Shown here: positions 48,961 through 60,778 of the stretch, piece after piece
How positions within the stretch are numbered: the first letter of the stretch is position 1
Layout of the letters: the number at the start of each line of letters is the position of its first letter
DNA from: Lycocorax pyrrhopterus obiensis
Lineage: Eukaryota > Chordata > Aves > Passeriformes > Paradisaeidae
NCBI GenBank assembly: GCA_014706295.1
Contig: JACSVZ010000009.1
Span: forward strand, 36,762,768 to 36,826,767
DNA length: 64,000 nt
Direction of reading: 5' to 3'
Notes under the pieces: generated by a model
Databases searched by the model: none
Told to the model about the DNA's origin: nothing
What the model saw: the letters and a program-made list of their open reading frames with translations, nothing else
Program-made: the position numbers and the translations under genes

Positions 48961-51900
48961 GTAAAACTATTTGGCATTTTCTAAAAGAGCTGAACAATCA
49001 AATCCCAGTTCCTTGTTTAAACAGAAAGGCAGAGCACGGTGGAAAAGCCATTTAAAACCAGATTCTGAAACACTCATACTGTTATCAAATCAAGCCATGG
49101 ATATATCCCTAATCCCCAAAGAGTGCCAACAGGTATATAAAACATAAAAAGACTTAGCAGAAAGGTGGAGGTACAGCAAAGCAGCAAGATGTTTGCCATC
49201 TGGAGCTACCCACAGGTACCCATAGATTCCCCACTCCCTGTGCACCTGCAGGGAAGGAAATACCCATCTGCATTTCAGAATTGACAGCAAATGCCACCCA
49301 GCAGATACGTGCAGGTCGTAGGACGAGATTTAAACTACCAGCACACTTTGTAACTGCAGCAGCACCCTGCTTTTCCACTACACATTTATTTATTTCAGCT
49401 GACAGCAGTCTCCCTGTCCAGATTTGTAGTGGCACAATACATTAGGAAAACACTTCAGAGTTCAAATTTGGGTTTCAGTTTAGCAATTAACACCAGAATA
49501 ACAAAGCCCTTAAGCGTTTCTAGCACCTCCACTGATCTGAGAAGTACCATAACTAGTAACCCTTAGGCAACAAAACACACTGAATCTGGATAATTCTGAG
49601 TTTACAGGCAGTTCCCCATGACTCAGTGCAGAAATCGTAGCGACAGAGATGCCTGGGTTTCGTGTTGGATTTTACGTAAATTATTTGTATTTTTGGGTTA
49701 TACCTATAGCAAACCAATCATGGAAGACCCCCCAGCACCACTTCTATTGATGTGAGGTTTCTAAGCACAAATGTTGCACAAAACATTCCTATTTATATTA
49801 ATGCAAACAGCAATCTCCAAAAGCATAACAGATTCTTACTACACTCACTTCATCTACAACACTTTTCACAAGACCAAAAGGGATCTTCTGGGTCATCAAA
49901 TCCACCACACTATCAAATCCAGTTTATAGTTGCTTTCCTAAACTGCTGCTGGTTCACCTTAGAGCCATGGTTTTGCTTTCACAGAGGTTATTCGGGAACA
50001 TCATCTTTCAAATGGCTAAAAGATTTCTACTTTGTTTGTGATCTGTTGAAATCTGTTCCACGTTTTTTGTGCCTACGCTGCCTTTTGGCTCAAACACATC
50101 TCTGTGAGTACATCCAGAAATAAAATTGGTGTAGGTGAACGATCACTCAACCTGCATAAGAATAAATCTGAGTTGTAGGTGTGCTGGGATTTCAGTTCAT
50201 GCTTCATCCCTGTGCTCACCTCAGCCTTGGAATGATATTTCACGGCTGATTTAAATGTAAGATCAGAGCACCTCCAGAAGGAGCAGATTCTGTTTCACAG
50301 GCACGTCCTTCCATCCACCTCTGTCGTGTCAGGTCCTGCAACAGTGAAACTCAAGGTGTGCTGGATCAATTTACCTGGCTCATTGAAACCCAACAGTGTG
50401 AAGAAAATAATTTATCCAACTCCAGTTCCAGCATTTGCTCATTTTTCCAGACTAAAATAATGTAATTCGCTTAAGTGTTGTCAATAGAAAAAAATTTTTA
50501 AAGAAACAAATATCTATCAGTCTTACGGGAAATTTACTGGCCCTCTGAAAATGTTTCTTAAAACATCTCCCATTTCCTTCCTCTGCATCTGTAAAATCTG
50601 ATTGCACGAATATTTTCTTGACCCAATAACTTGCTGATTTTAACAACTTCTAAAATGTCCACTTCTCACTTTGGGGGTCACCTTTATCTGCAGGATATTT
50701 TATTTTAGAAATTAATTCCTGAGATGACATTTTAGTAGATGCACTCATAAGAATTCAAATAGTATTTTCAGCATTTTTTAAAATTAGCTTCATTTCTGGA
50801 AGCACCTGTAGAGTTTTGTTTCTATCACACTTCATTATATTTTTTGTTATTGCTGTTGTTTTGTCCTTTAAAAGCAAATCCACTATGTTTTAATGAAATT
50901 ATAACACTAAATTTTTTTTTACATGTATTCTAAGTATTCAATTTGTTTAAAGTGCTCATGAGGGTTTCTTTCCCCCTTGAGGTGATTCATTCTTTCTTTT
51001 TTATCAAATTATTCTATAGATTTTCAATACATTTGTGCAGGATCAAGTCTAATCTAAACACTGGGTATTTTTGCAGACAATTTCATTAAGAAAATACAGA
51101 ATGAAAGTGCCTTTCTAGTTCTTTGTCAAGACTGCACATTTTCCAGATTTTCTTCTTGTAACATAGAAAAATTCAAATGCCTTGTATCTTTATATTAATT
51201 CCTAATTTCCATATTAAAATGTTTCTGTTATTGTGGAATAATATTAAGGCAAAATAATAGATTTTAAATGACAAAAACCTTCTTCAAACCTCACCAGAAT
51301 GTCTCAGCTCATTGGGAATAATCTTCTCCACAGTGTGATATTGATAGCTGAATTCCAAATTAATATTCATCTGTAAAATAAGCACAAAAGGTCATAATCT
51401 GGCTCCTGATAGGCATACTGGTCTTCTCCTGGTGTCCTGAACATCCAGCCAGTCGCATCTGGAGCTTGACAATGTCTTATCCCCAAGTACAGTTATGATC
51501 CCAAAATTTCCCGAGGGTTTCTGATTTATTTTTTTTCAGCACAAAGACGTATGAACAATTTCTATATCAAATGTGAAGATTTTTTTTTTCAATTTAAAAT
51601 GACAACTCACTCTAAATATTATTCAAATACATGTGGAAAAAGCTTTCCAAAATGTTCTCCCATCATAAATGACAACATTCGTTTTGAGTGGAATGACATC
51701 TTTTCTTTACCCAGAAATTATGGTTTAATTTTTATAGCTCCAAAACATTCTTTTTTAAGTAGTAATGAAGCAAATATTAGAAAAGTTTCTTTTTAGTTGT
51801 TAGAAAACAAACAAAATAATTTTGTGCAGTTCTATCTATTTTCTAGTTGCAGGATAAAATGCTCTTTTTATAAATATTTAATTGTGAAGGAATAAGAGCA

Positions 51901-54900
51901 GCTAAGGACAGAAAGGGGTAAGGAGAAAAGGAAGTTACATCGGTTTAGGTGTAGAAAATATTTATTATTTTATTACTATAGTTTAGACATCCTGGAGTGA
52001 ATTATGGCAGATGCTCTACAAAGCCAAGCAGGGACACAGAGTCTCCAGAAGCCACCAGTGAAATCTCTTCTTCCTACAAAATCCCTCCTGCCCGGAGCAG
52101 ATGTCAGACTGGCAATACACCAAAGACACCAACAGCAAAGAAAGGTTAATTACTCAGACTGGTTCCTACCACAGAAAAGAAAACAGGAAGTTATTTAACA
52201 AGTTTTGCCACAAACGTGGATCCCCTCGTTGTGTTTTTACCCCTGAGTTTCACTCCTTGGTGTTGCAGAACCTCCCTGCAGCACCAAACAGGAATCTGGG
52301 ACATGAACTCTCAAATCCTCCCCAAGAATTCCCATTGCAACAAAAAACTGACTCAGAATAAAATATTAATTCTTTTTTCCCCTATATAGCTTGATGGTGT
52401 CTTCTTACACTTTTATGTTTTAGTGGTTTTATTAGTAAATAAGTAAAATTACCAAAAATATTAAAGGCTTTATTTTCAGTTGCGAATCTTGCCCTGAAAC
52501 ACTGGCATGAAGTAGGGTTAGGTGAAGTGAACTTCCATTATTTTCCATCAAAACTAAAAATAAAAACATTTTCCCTGAGTATCACCAAAAAGGGAAGGAG
52601 AGCAAGAAAAAGTTTGATCCTGATTTTCCTTTGCAGTGTTTAATCTCAAAAATCATAAATTGATGCAAGAACTGTCTCTGCAGCCGAGGATCCAACATTC
52701 TCAGACCGATGTTCGTGTTGTGACTCAGACACTACAATTTTCTGCTCTCCAATCCCTGTGTGTGTGATACAGCACGTGAATAGGATGCATTCTACAAACG
52801 AGGACAGAAAAATCCAAAGTTTAGCTGTTCCAGGTGGAGAGAAAGGGCAGTAGCTGCAAAACTTCATCATCCAAACTTCAGGTCATTTTCGACTTAAGTT
52901 CTACTCAAAGATCAAGTGTTTCGTCCCAGTTCAATTGATTAGCTCAAATATTTAAATTGATTACCTCAATAATCACAAATGGACAAACCGTGGCTTTCAA
53001 CAATTATCCTTTCCATAATTTTAAAGATGAAATGGAAGACCAATAACACCTCATATACTTCCCAAATATTGAAATCCATACAGCTTTCCATTCCCAAAAT
53101 AGAAATTCTACTTAGAAAAATTAAAATGGTTTGGTTTATTTTTTTAGATTTGATTTCTCAAACCTTTTGCAAATTGGAAAATTTGTCACCATTCTTTGCC
53201 ACAGAATTTCAGTTTCGATCCATTATCACTTCTGGGCGAGAAAGCTTTGATTAAAAAGCTTTGAAGAAGGCATTTGATTAGCCATATGTGTTATAAAAGC
53301 CACGTGAGTAATTCCCATAACCGAAGTCCAACTTCCATATCCAATCATTTTCCATGGAGCACTCTCTGCTCGTCTAAAACACAAAACTTTCCAAGCCAAG
53401 AACAGGTTTCACTGGCAGTTTTCAATGCTCAAGGCTGCTATTAAGAGGATATTTTCTTGCTGTGTTCCATGTCATCCATACTTACTCACAGTGACAGTGG
53501 GATTTTTTTTTTTTTTTCTATGAAGTCTAGAGAAACACTTACTTTATGTGGTCTGGAGTCTGTTCAGAAAGACATTAAAACCAAGAAGTTAGAAGAGGAA
53601 TTGGAAAAATTTCAAATAGGTGAAGGGGAATTTGTCCATCTGATGAGGAATGATGCTTCCACAGCGCTCCTCCACGCGACATCTCCAGAGAGACAAAGCT
53701 CGGTTCAAGGTTTGCCGCGTGTGATTCGAAGAAATCCGCGGGCAGGATATTCTGATCATCCCTGACAACTGGATAACGACACAGAGCAGTCCTGGGGCAC
53801 GTGGTTGGATGTAATTGCACATCAACAGGCGCTGGAGATGACAAACAGAAGAGCAGTGCAAAAACACACTGTGGTTGGCAGCTGTGGGTGAGGAGGAACT
53901 CTTGGCATATCCAAGCACAGAAGCTTTGGTGGAGGAGGATGACTTACCCAGGAGCTGCTTGTTCGTAACTTTGACAAGTGTTTTCTTTCAACATGGATGA
54001 TGTGTTCGAGCTAAATGTATTGTTACACCCAGATTGACAGCTCACATTTCCAGTCGTGTCCGTTTAACTCACGAGCAGCAGGCGTACGATGAGAGTCTAA
54101 TGGCAGCAACACTTTTAGCATAACTCTGCGGAGGAAATATTTCCTGAAATGTTTGTCCAGCTTGGATACACCAACTGAAATAAAAACAGCCAGCCCAGGA
54201 TGGGAAGGTGACGTGATGGGTGAGTACATCACAGCCACTGTCTCCTGAAAATTGTGAAAGCTGAGCCAACAGAGCAAAGATACTGACAATTATCTTCACG
54301 TACTTAACACGAGTTCAGCTGCTGTCCCACGCACTCCTGAAGTGCCATGAAAATCAGATAAAATATTCCAAGATCCATTTTGCTAATCAAAGTTACCTGA
54401 CAGGCAAATCAGATCCACTTCCAGCCTCCAAACCTGCACAGACACCACGGTGGAATTCTTCTGCGCAAGGAGGGCTTTACAAGAGTTGACGTTTGATATC
54501 CACATGGTCAGGAAAAATCCAAGAGACTCAAAATAAGTTTTCCACAATCCCTCCTGAGCAGTGCTGGGCTTCACTTGGGCAATGCTCTCTGTGATAGGAG
54601 CAGCTGACCCAAGGTCCTGAGTAATTATGGGTATTAAGGATCCAAAATCACTTTTCCGAGTGTAGGCATGTGAGCACTAACGTCCTGGCCAAACACCAAT
54701 TTGGATAATTATTTTGCCTACCTAAATGTCCCTGTTTTCATTGGAATTCTTCATTTCCAAAGCTGTTCTGCAGCGCTGCTGAGCGCTGTTAAACAGCTGC
54801 AATATCTCGCCCCAGAGATGGCTGCATTTCAGTGGTGGGTGATGCGATCCAAAGAGTTTGAATATCAGTTTAATCACTTTGGCATCCTTCAGGGACAAAG

Positions 54901-56811
54901 TCACTATTTAAATGTAAGATTATTGTAGAGAATAAAATTGTCAATAAATGTAGTAATGTCTATCTCTAACTATAAGCAATTACAGAGCTAATCTCCAACT
55001 CTCAAAAAATAACACCAGATGGTATTTTTCAGAAAAGTCAAATGTAGAATATTATATTTTTTTGCATTTTTCAGTACATCATGATGGCAAATAATATTAT
55101 GTGAATCCTGCAAGTACAAGAAAAATCTGCAAGTATAACATTCTTCTCTTCCAGCGAACATCCTGTGAATTCATAAATATTTACATTTTGCAAGTTATAA
55201 TTATGTAGCACTGGAGGGAAAAAAAAAGAAAAGAGTGACTGTATATACAAGTTTATAAAAGAACATTCATAAATTAAAAATGTGCATTGTTCTGAAAATG
55301 ATACCTACTGTGTTTCTTGTGTCAGCCTGTCAAACCGTGGGGTACCTCCCAACCTCTCCCTCAGCTGAGTAAAAATGATACTTTTAGGTTTGAACGGCTA
55401 TTGATTTCTTAGTGTGGTTACTGTTAATAGTTTTAAATCATTAGGTGTGAAGTCATCACTGGAGGGATCTGTTAAAGCAGCAAGGAAAGTTTGTATTGCA
55501 ACAGGGATAAAGCTCCTGCACAAGTTGACAAACACAGATACACTCCAAAAATTTTTGGGATTTTTGTGGAGAAACCCTCACACGCTTGCCTAAATTCAGA
55601 CAGTTCAGTGTTGTCCTGTCACTGTCTCTCTTTAATTGGAGTTTTGTTTTAGTGTTCCTGTTGCAGCAATTCATATACTAAAGGATAATTTTCGTGTTAA
55701 CGAATCTGAACTGCAGGAGAGTCCTGGAGCTGAGATTTCAGTTGCAAGAACATCATTTTCTCAGCAACCAGCAAAAACTATTCATTGAAGACTATTTTTA
55801 TTGAAGGAATTTTACCATTTTGATTCATGAATAATCCATGAACAGATGTTGATTTTTACAAGTTCAGTTGTTATTTGAAATTGTTTGAATACTTTATACA
55901 AACATATTGCAACCTCTGGGTTATTTGTATTTTTTTTTTGTTCTATTATAATGTTCAACTATTCATTGTGAGATAGATTGTGTCCTCATACAAATAAATC
56001 CTCACCAATGTAAAAAAAATTAAAATGGTTGGACAGGTGACCTAGGTGTATTATTCATGATGTAAATTCTTTAGGGGGAAAAAAAAATTACTTTATGACC
56101 AGAAAAACTGGCTTTTGCAAATAAGAAAAAAGAAAGGAGAAAATTATTTGTACAAATGCTTAATACTGGCTGTGGGATGGTCAGCCCCTCTGAGAGTTCT
56201 TATAAAAGCAAAAACTGTGCACAACCATTCATGCAAATAGATAAGGATTTATTAATATGGGAGTTACTTTGATATCTTAATTAATAGCTGTGAAATCACC
56301 TTTCACTGTCTCTCTAAAGTATTTGTTCAGTTGTATTGTTGAGATAAAAACAAAACCACAGTGGCAGCACCTTTCTCTTGTAGGTGTTTTCAACCTGGGC
56401 TGCTTTTCCATTTTCCCTGGGCTGTTTCCCTGCAGGCACATCGTGTATTTCCTGCTCTTCCGTTTCTACCATGCCAAATTTGCATCCACTCCAGACAGTT
56501 TATCACAGGAGAAGCCTGTGAACACAGCAGGCGACTTTTTAACCGTAATTTTTACCTCGTTAGCTTATGCAATATTACCCTAATTCCAGAAAAATGATGC
56601 CACATCTTCCAAGAAGGAGGAAGCCACCAAACAAAGGTTTCCAAACCTGATTTAAGCATCTAAATCTGATGTCCTTTCACCTTCACTTACACAACATGAA
56701 TCCTTCCCTCTTGTCCTTGAGTTAGATCCCTTTTAGGTGCCTTCCTGGCAGTCTCTGGACAGACAGACATTGAAAAACTTATTATTTATTGGAGCTGCAA
56801 CCTCCTGGTTT
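48961..56811. other. Long AT-rich stretch without recognised repeats or genes
   Basis: Nearly 8 kb with no CR1 or LTR that I can identify. It is very AT-rich around 50.7-51.9 kb and 54.9-56.1 kb. A T15 run lies at 53503-53517. A 15-bp motif is duplicated at 52933-52969. Frames of 120-odd codons (49752-50123) show no recognisable protein. Confidence 0.5.
52933..52969 (+). repeat. Duplicated 15-bp motif, 22-bp period
   Basis: AATTGATTAGCTCAA (52933-52947) recurs as AATTGATTACCTCAA (52955-52969) with one mismatch. It is a small local duplication containing GATTA homeodomain-like cores (bicoid/PITX type). Confidence 0.75.
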
Positions 56812-56861
56812 TCATAGAATCGTTTAGGTTGGAAAAGACACCTAAGATTATAAAGTCCTAG
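56812..56861 (-). mobile_element. Very short CR1 3' end, antisense
   Basis: Only about 50 bp: 'tcatagaatcgtttaggttg', 'gaaaagacacctaagatta' and 'taaagtccta'. This is the 3' end of a distinct CR1 subfamily (the 'tttaggttggaaaagacc' type). It is an example of extreme 5' truncation during target-primed reverse transcription. Confidence 0.85.
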
Positions 56862-57178
56862 TGTTTTCTGACCATCTGTGGAAAATTTACATGGGTTTCT
56901 ACATAAAAATAACCGACCAAACTATGCTGAGCTTCAGGTCCACGTTCTGGGAAGCGATTAGCTTTTCTGAGAAACTACATTTAAGTAAAAGAATAGTTCC
57001 CAATAAGATCATGGTGACAGAGAGGTGCTGGCTGTCCAGCTTATTTCAGAATTTGGGGACAGCAGGTGGGAAGGTTGGTGGGATGTTTTGATTATTTCTA
57101 CCACCTTTCAGAGCTTGTTTTTCCCATGGGCTGAAGCATCTGAAGCTGGTTGATTATCGTGGCTGTGAGGAGCCTGCA
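56862..57178. other. Short unique stretch between CR1 copies
   Basis: I see nothing beyond unique AT-rich sequence and short open frames without a recognisable product. Confidence 0.6.
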
Positions 57179-57441
57179 GTGACAGCACGAGGGCAAACGG
57201 TTCCACCTGAGAGTAGGTTTAAATTGGGTGTTGGGAAGGAATTCTTCCCTGTGAGGGTGGGCAGGCCCTGGCACAGGGTGCCCAGAGAAGCTGTGGCTGC
57301 CCCTGGATCCCTGGCAGTGCCCAAGGCCAGGCTGGATGGGGCTTGGAGCACCCTGGGACGGTGGAAAGTGTCCCTGCCCATGGCAGGGGATGACCTTAAA
57401 GGTCCATTGCAGCCCAGAACATTCCATGATTCTGTGATTTT
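57179..57441 (+). mobile_element. CR1 LINE 3' fragment, sense
   Basis: 'gtgacagcacgagggcaaac' leads into 'gaaggaattcttccctgtga', 'ggccctggcacagggtgccc', 'aaggccaggctggatggggc' and 'ccctgcccatggcagggga', ending with the tail 'attccatgattctgtgattt'. It is well preserved and complete at the 3' end. About 263 bp. Confidence 0.94.
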
Positions 57442-58518
57442 ACTCTCAGGCACCAGCCCAATACCCCTGACAGCTAGAGAGGAAAACTTAAAACTCAAAT
57501 TATAAGCAGAGTAGAGAATTTTTTATTTATACCTGGAAAACATACTAAGATTGCTTGCTTTATTTTTAATGCTTGGGTAGTTGGTAACATTCTCTGTGAG
57601 GCCACTACGAGATTTTTATTCCTGACTCTGTCCCTGTGCAGCATCTTCATGGAAGCTGCAAACCAAGCCATCAGTCCAGGTATGTTTATATGGTACCACA
57701 TATTTCAGTCTCTCAAATGAACTAATCCCCATAGTTGACAGCACTTATGTTGCAATGACCTGCATTCATCTGATCAACTTTCTGAATACTTACCAGCTAT
57801 AATCAAATATATTCTCATCTCTTATTTGAACAAATCAAACAGAAATTGAATACATTTTTTTTTATGAACAGTAGCAATATGTTCTCTTCTCTGATAATTT
57901 TGACATTAAAATTCCATTTTAATAATCCCATCCTTCAGGCTTTGCAGACTCTTAAGGTATTAAAGCAAAAATTATCCTAAGCAGTTAGATTATAATGTAT
58001 TTAAAGATTAGACATTTCATGTTGAATATTAACTGCTCCACTTCCCAGGGAAAAAAAATGATGCAGGGCTTTTTTTCTTGTATAATTTATACATTTTTGA
58101 TAGGTTGACTATACAAAGTTCAAACCTTTTATGAAAAAAAATACTACAAAACAAACTCATAGTTCGACATTATATTAAAAAGCTGTGTAAAAAGGTAGGA
58201 GAAAACATTTTTGCTGACATCATTAACATATTTTGATCCCTCAGAAACAGGCAAAATGGCTGTTCAACCTCAATGCAGCCTATTGGGCTTCAGAGCTGAG
58301 ACAAGACAGTAAAATATTTGCAATCAAAGGAACTTTTATTTACATATTATGAGAGATGGGTCACATATTTGGACTTATGGTTTCATAATAATATAAAATA
58401 GAGAAGAATTGCTAAATTATTTTGAAACAAAGTGTATTACACCCTCAAAAAATTCATCTTTAGCCTGATTCATAAGTATTTCAGGTATTTGTCTCTATGA
58501 TGATAATTCCTTATGAAC
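57442..58518. other. Unique AT-rich stretch
   Basis: No gene or repeat is recognised in about 1.1 kb of AT-rich DNA with several short A and T runs. Confidence 0.6.
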
Positions 58519-58661
58519 ACTCCCCATCCCTGGGAGTGTCCAAGGCCAGGCTGGACAGAGATCAGAGCAACCTGGTCTATGGAAAGTGCCCCTGCCCGTG
58601 GCAAGGGGTGGAACTTGGTGGGTTTTAAGGTCCCTTCCAAGCCAAATCATTCTGGAATTTT
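58519..58661 (+). mobile_element. CR1 LINE 3' fragment, sense
   Basis: About 140 bp: 'ccccatccctgggagtgtcc', 'aaggccaggctggacagaga', 'gcaacctggtctatggaaag', 'ggttttaaggtcccttccaa' and a decayed tail 'atcattctggaatttt'. It has the same 3' type as the 57179 copy, 1 kb away in the same orientation, but starts at a different point, so it is a separate insertion. Confidence 0.9.
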
Positions 58662-58862
58662 AGGAATGCTCAAATACAGGTCTGAATTCAGAACAATAAT
58701 TCAGCCACAGCTCCTGGCATGGACATTGTCTCCTCACCACTTGCTGGCATAAGCACTGGCCAAGCAAAACTCCCTCTACACTGAGTAAAAATGCTTTAGG
58801 CCCACCCACTGTCTTATTCTGAAATGGCTTCTCTGCATTGAAAAACTCTCACCTGCAGAGAG

Positions 58863-58868
58863 GAAAAC
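58863..58868 (+). repeat. Left target-site duplication GAAAAC of LTR copy A
   Basis: GAAAAC here and at 59256-59261 directly flank the LTR on both sides. The downstream copy continues as aagttttc, so the insertion hit half of a GAAAAC-aa-GTTTTC palindrome. Confidence 0.85.
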
Positions 58869-59255
58869 TGTTGGGGTGCACTGTGTGCTGGAAGAGAGAC
58901 GCCCAGAGGGCCGGAGAGAGAGCCTGTTCCTTGGACCCAGAGGTGACCCTGGGAGTGCATCCAGGTCACCGGGGATGGGCTGAGAGAGGATTGTGGGTTT
59001 GTGGGCAGTGCTGGGCCTATGAGATGTGATAATTGTAGTTTGTGACCTTACAGGGTATTGTTTGCCTGTTACCATAATAGGCAATGTCTGTGCACTGCCC
59101 CAGGTGATTGGGGGACACTGAGGTGAACATCTTTCCTGTTTCTATGATGTGATATCCTGTTGGGTGCTGGTATTTAGGGAATATTTTCCTGTGCAATAAA
59201 CGCTTTGCACTTCTCCATCTTGTGTGCGGAGCCGTGCCCTTGCGTGAATACTGCA
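58869..59255 (+). mobile_element. Solo LTR of an endogenous retrovirus, copy A (plus)
   Basis: A 387-bp element that begins TGTTGGGG and ends ATACTGCA, the TG...CA ends of a retroviral LTR. It has an AATAAA polyadenylation signal at 59195-59200 about 60 bp before its 3' end, in the position expected for the U3-R region. It is flanked by the 6-bp duplication GAAAAC. Six-base duplications are typical of the ERVK (class II) group, so that class is likely. There is no primer-binding site, gag, pol or env sequence beside it, so the internal part was lost by recombination between the two LTRs, leaving a solo LTR. Confidence 0.9.
59195..59200 (+). terminator. LTR polyadenylation signal AATAAA
   Basis: This hexamer sits in the 3' third of LTR copy A. 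In copy B the matching position reads AGTAAA (seen on the minus strand), so the two copies differ in signal strength. Confidence 0.7.
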
Positions 59256-59261
59256 GAAAAC
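59256..59261 (+). repeat. Right target-site duplication GAAAAC of LTR copy A
   Basis: Exact match to 58863-58868, directly after the terminal CA of the LTR. Confidence 0.85.
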
Positions 59262-59470
59262 AAGTTTTCTTTTTAGAGTTTCTGCTTCTGAACATGAACT
59301 TGCAGCGTGGCTCAAAAAGACACCGACCCTGGCATGCCCATTCCCCCAGCAGCAGAGGTACCTGTGGACCCCCTCAAGGGCTTCCCCTCCTCGGGGGCAG
59401 CAGCACAGGGTGTTTCTCCTCTCTTTGTATAAACAGGGGGAAAACCCTGCAGTACAAAGGAATCTGTTCC
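59262..59470. other. Spacer between the two inverted LTRs
   Basis: About 210 bp of unique sequence that formed the pre-insertion DNA between the two insertion sites. I recognise no repeat or gene. It would be the loop if the two LTR arms paired. Confidence 0.6.
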
Positions 59471-59476
59471 CATTGG
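59471..59476 (+). repeat. Left target-site duplication CATTGG of LTR copy B
   Basis: CATTGG precedes the element and is repeated at 59862-59867 directly after it. Confidence 0.85.
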
Positions 59477-59861
59477 TGCAGTAATCATGCAAGGGCATGG
59501 ACTTCACACACAAGATGGAAAGTGCGAAGCCTTTACTGCGCACCCGTAATTCCCCTAAATACCAGCACCCAACAGGATATCCCATCATATAAACAGGAAA
59601 GATGTTCACCTCAGTGTCCCCCAATCACCTGGGGTAGTGCACAGACATTGCCTATTATGGTAACAGGTAAACAATACCCTATAAGGTCAAACTACAATTA
59701 TCACATCTCATAGGCCCAGCACTGCCCACAAACCCACAATCCTCTCTCAGCCCATCCCCGGTGACCTGGATGCACTCCCAGGGTCACCTCTGGGTCCAAG
59801 AAAGAGGCTCTCTCTGGCCCTCAGGGCCCATCTCTCTTCCAGCACATCGTGCACCCCAACA
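59477..59861 (-). mobile_element. Solo LTR of the same family, copy B (minus)
   Basis: A 385-bp LTR in opposite orientation to copy A. On the minus strand it starts TGTTGGGGTGCAC and ends ATTACTGCA. It is flanked by its own 6-bp duplication CATTGG, so it is an independent insertion and not an inverted copy of A. By hand alignment it differs from A at roughly 30-35 positions (about 91% identity). The differences concentrate in the first 70 bp and around the polyadenylation signal, while the middle is almost identical. No internal retroviral sequence remains. Confidence 0.9.
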
Positions 59862-59867
59862 CATTGG
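59862..59867 (+). repeat. Right target-site duplication CATTGG of LTR copy B
   Basis: Exact match to 59471-59476, directly after the LTR end. Confidence 0.85.
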
Positions 59868-60509
59868 TGGGTAAACATCAGAGACAGCCTGACTTTGTTC
59901 CCACTCTGGATGACACCATGAATACACACCCTTTCCTGTGCTATTGCTTGTTCATTTTTTAACAATGTGCTAGTGCTGTTAGAAGTGGTTTTTGGGTTAT
60001 TTCTGTGGAACATTTCACGTCTTTTCTTTTTGTCCTTTTGCCTTGCCCTTCAATTTTGACCGTGATGGATCTAAGCATATTTAGGACATTAAGGGCAAAC
60101 TAAATTGTTGTTTATACAGTTAAATGTAAAAAGCATAATGGTAGGGTAGTGTCTATATTCTGGAAAATAAGTACACTTGTCTGATTTTTATTACATATCT
60201 TCGCTCCTGATGTGTACTGAGCAAATTGTGGGGTCTCTGCTGAAAATGCACCATGAAAGTTTAATTCGTCTGCAGGATCTGTCAACCTGAGCCTGCACTG
60301 AGCAACTGAAAACAAAGAAAAAAACACTTGTGCTTTAGGAGAGACGCTCTAAGAATGCTTAAATGAACCCTGTGCTATCACAGGGCTGGTGAGCACAGGT
60401 AAGTGGTGGACATGAGTTACCTCCTTCATCAACAGCCTGCACCTGGCATCAGCATCTGCCCTGGCTCTGCAGGCAGCTCTTGGGCGTTGCCACCCCGAGG
60501 CAGGAGCTG
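59868..60509. other. Unique stretch between LTR and CR1
   Basis: I see no gene or repeat in about 640 bp of mixed-composition DNA. Confidence 0.6.
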
Positions 60510-60778
60510 AGAGAATCCCAGACTGGTTTGGGTTGGAAGGGACCTTAAAACTACCCCCTTCCATGGGCAGGGACACTTTCCACTATCCCATGTTGCTCCA
60601 AGCCCCGTCCAAGCTGGCCTGGAACACATCCAGGGATGAGGCAGCCACAGCTTCTCTGGGCACCCTGTGCCAGGGCCTCCCCACCCTCCCAGCCAGGAAC
60701 TTCCTCCTAATATCTCATCTAAACCTACTCTCCTTCTGTTTAAAGCCTGTCCCTTTCCTTGTCCCTTGTCCAAGTCTT
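60510..60778 (-). mobile_element. CR1 LINE 3' fragment, antisense
   Basis: 'gagaatcccagactggtttg', 'ttggaagggaccttaaaact', 'ccatgggcagggacactttc', 'gctccaagccccgtccaagc', 'agccacagcttctctgggca', 'gggcctccccaccctcccag' and 'cccttgtccaagtctt' follow the CR1 order in reverse. About 270 bp; no frame. Confidence 0.92.

Noticed and set aside
52933..52947. 'gattagctca' as the start of a tRNA-derived SINE
   Set aside because: The match stops after ten bases; no box A/box B arrangement or tRNA fold follows.
59017..59713. Open frames of 160 codons that span the LTR pair
   Set aside because: They run through both LTRs and the spacer and carry no retroviral gag, pol or env sequence; they are incidental to the repeated LTR sequence.
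58869..59861. A single proviral element with two LTRs
   Set aside because: The LTRs are in opposite orientation, each has its own different target-site duplication, and the 221-bp spacer has no primer-binding site or viral gene.
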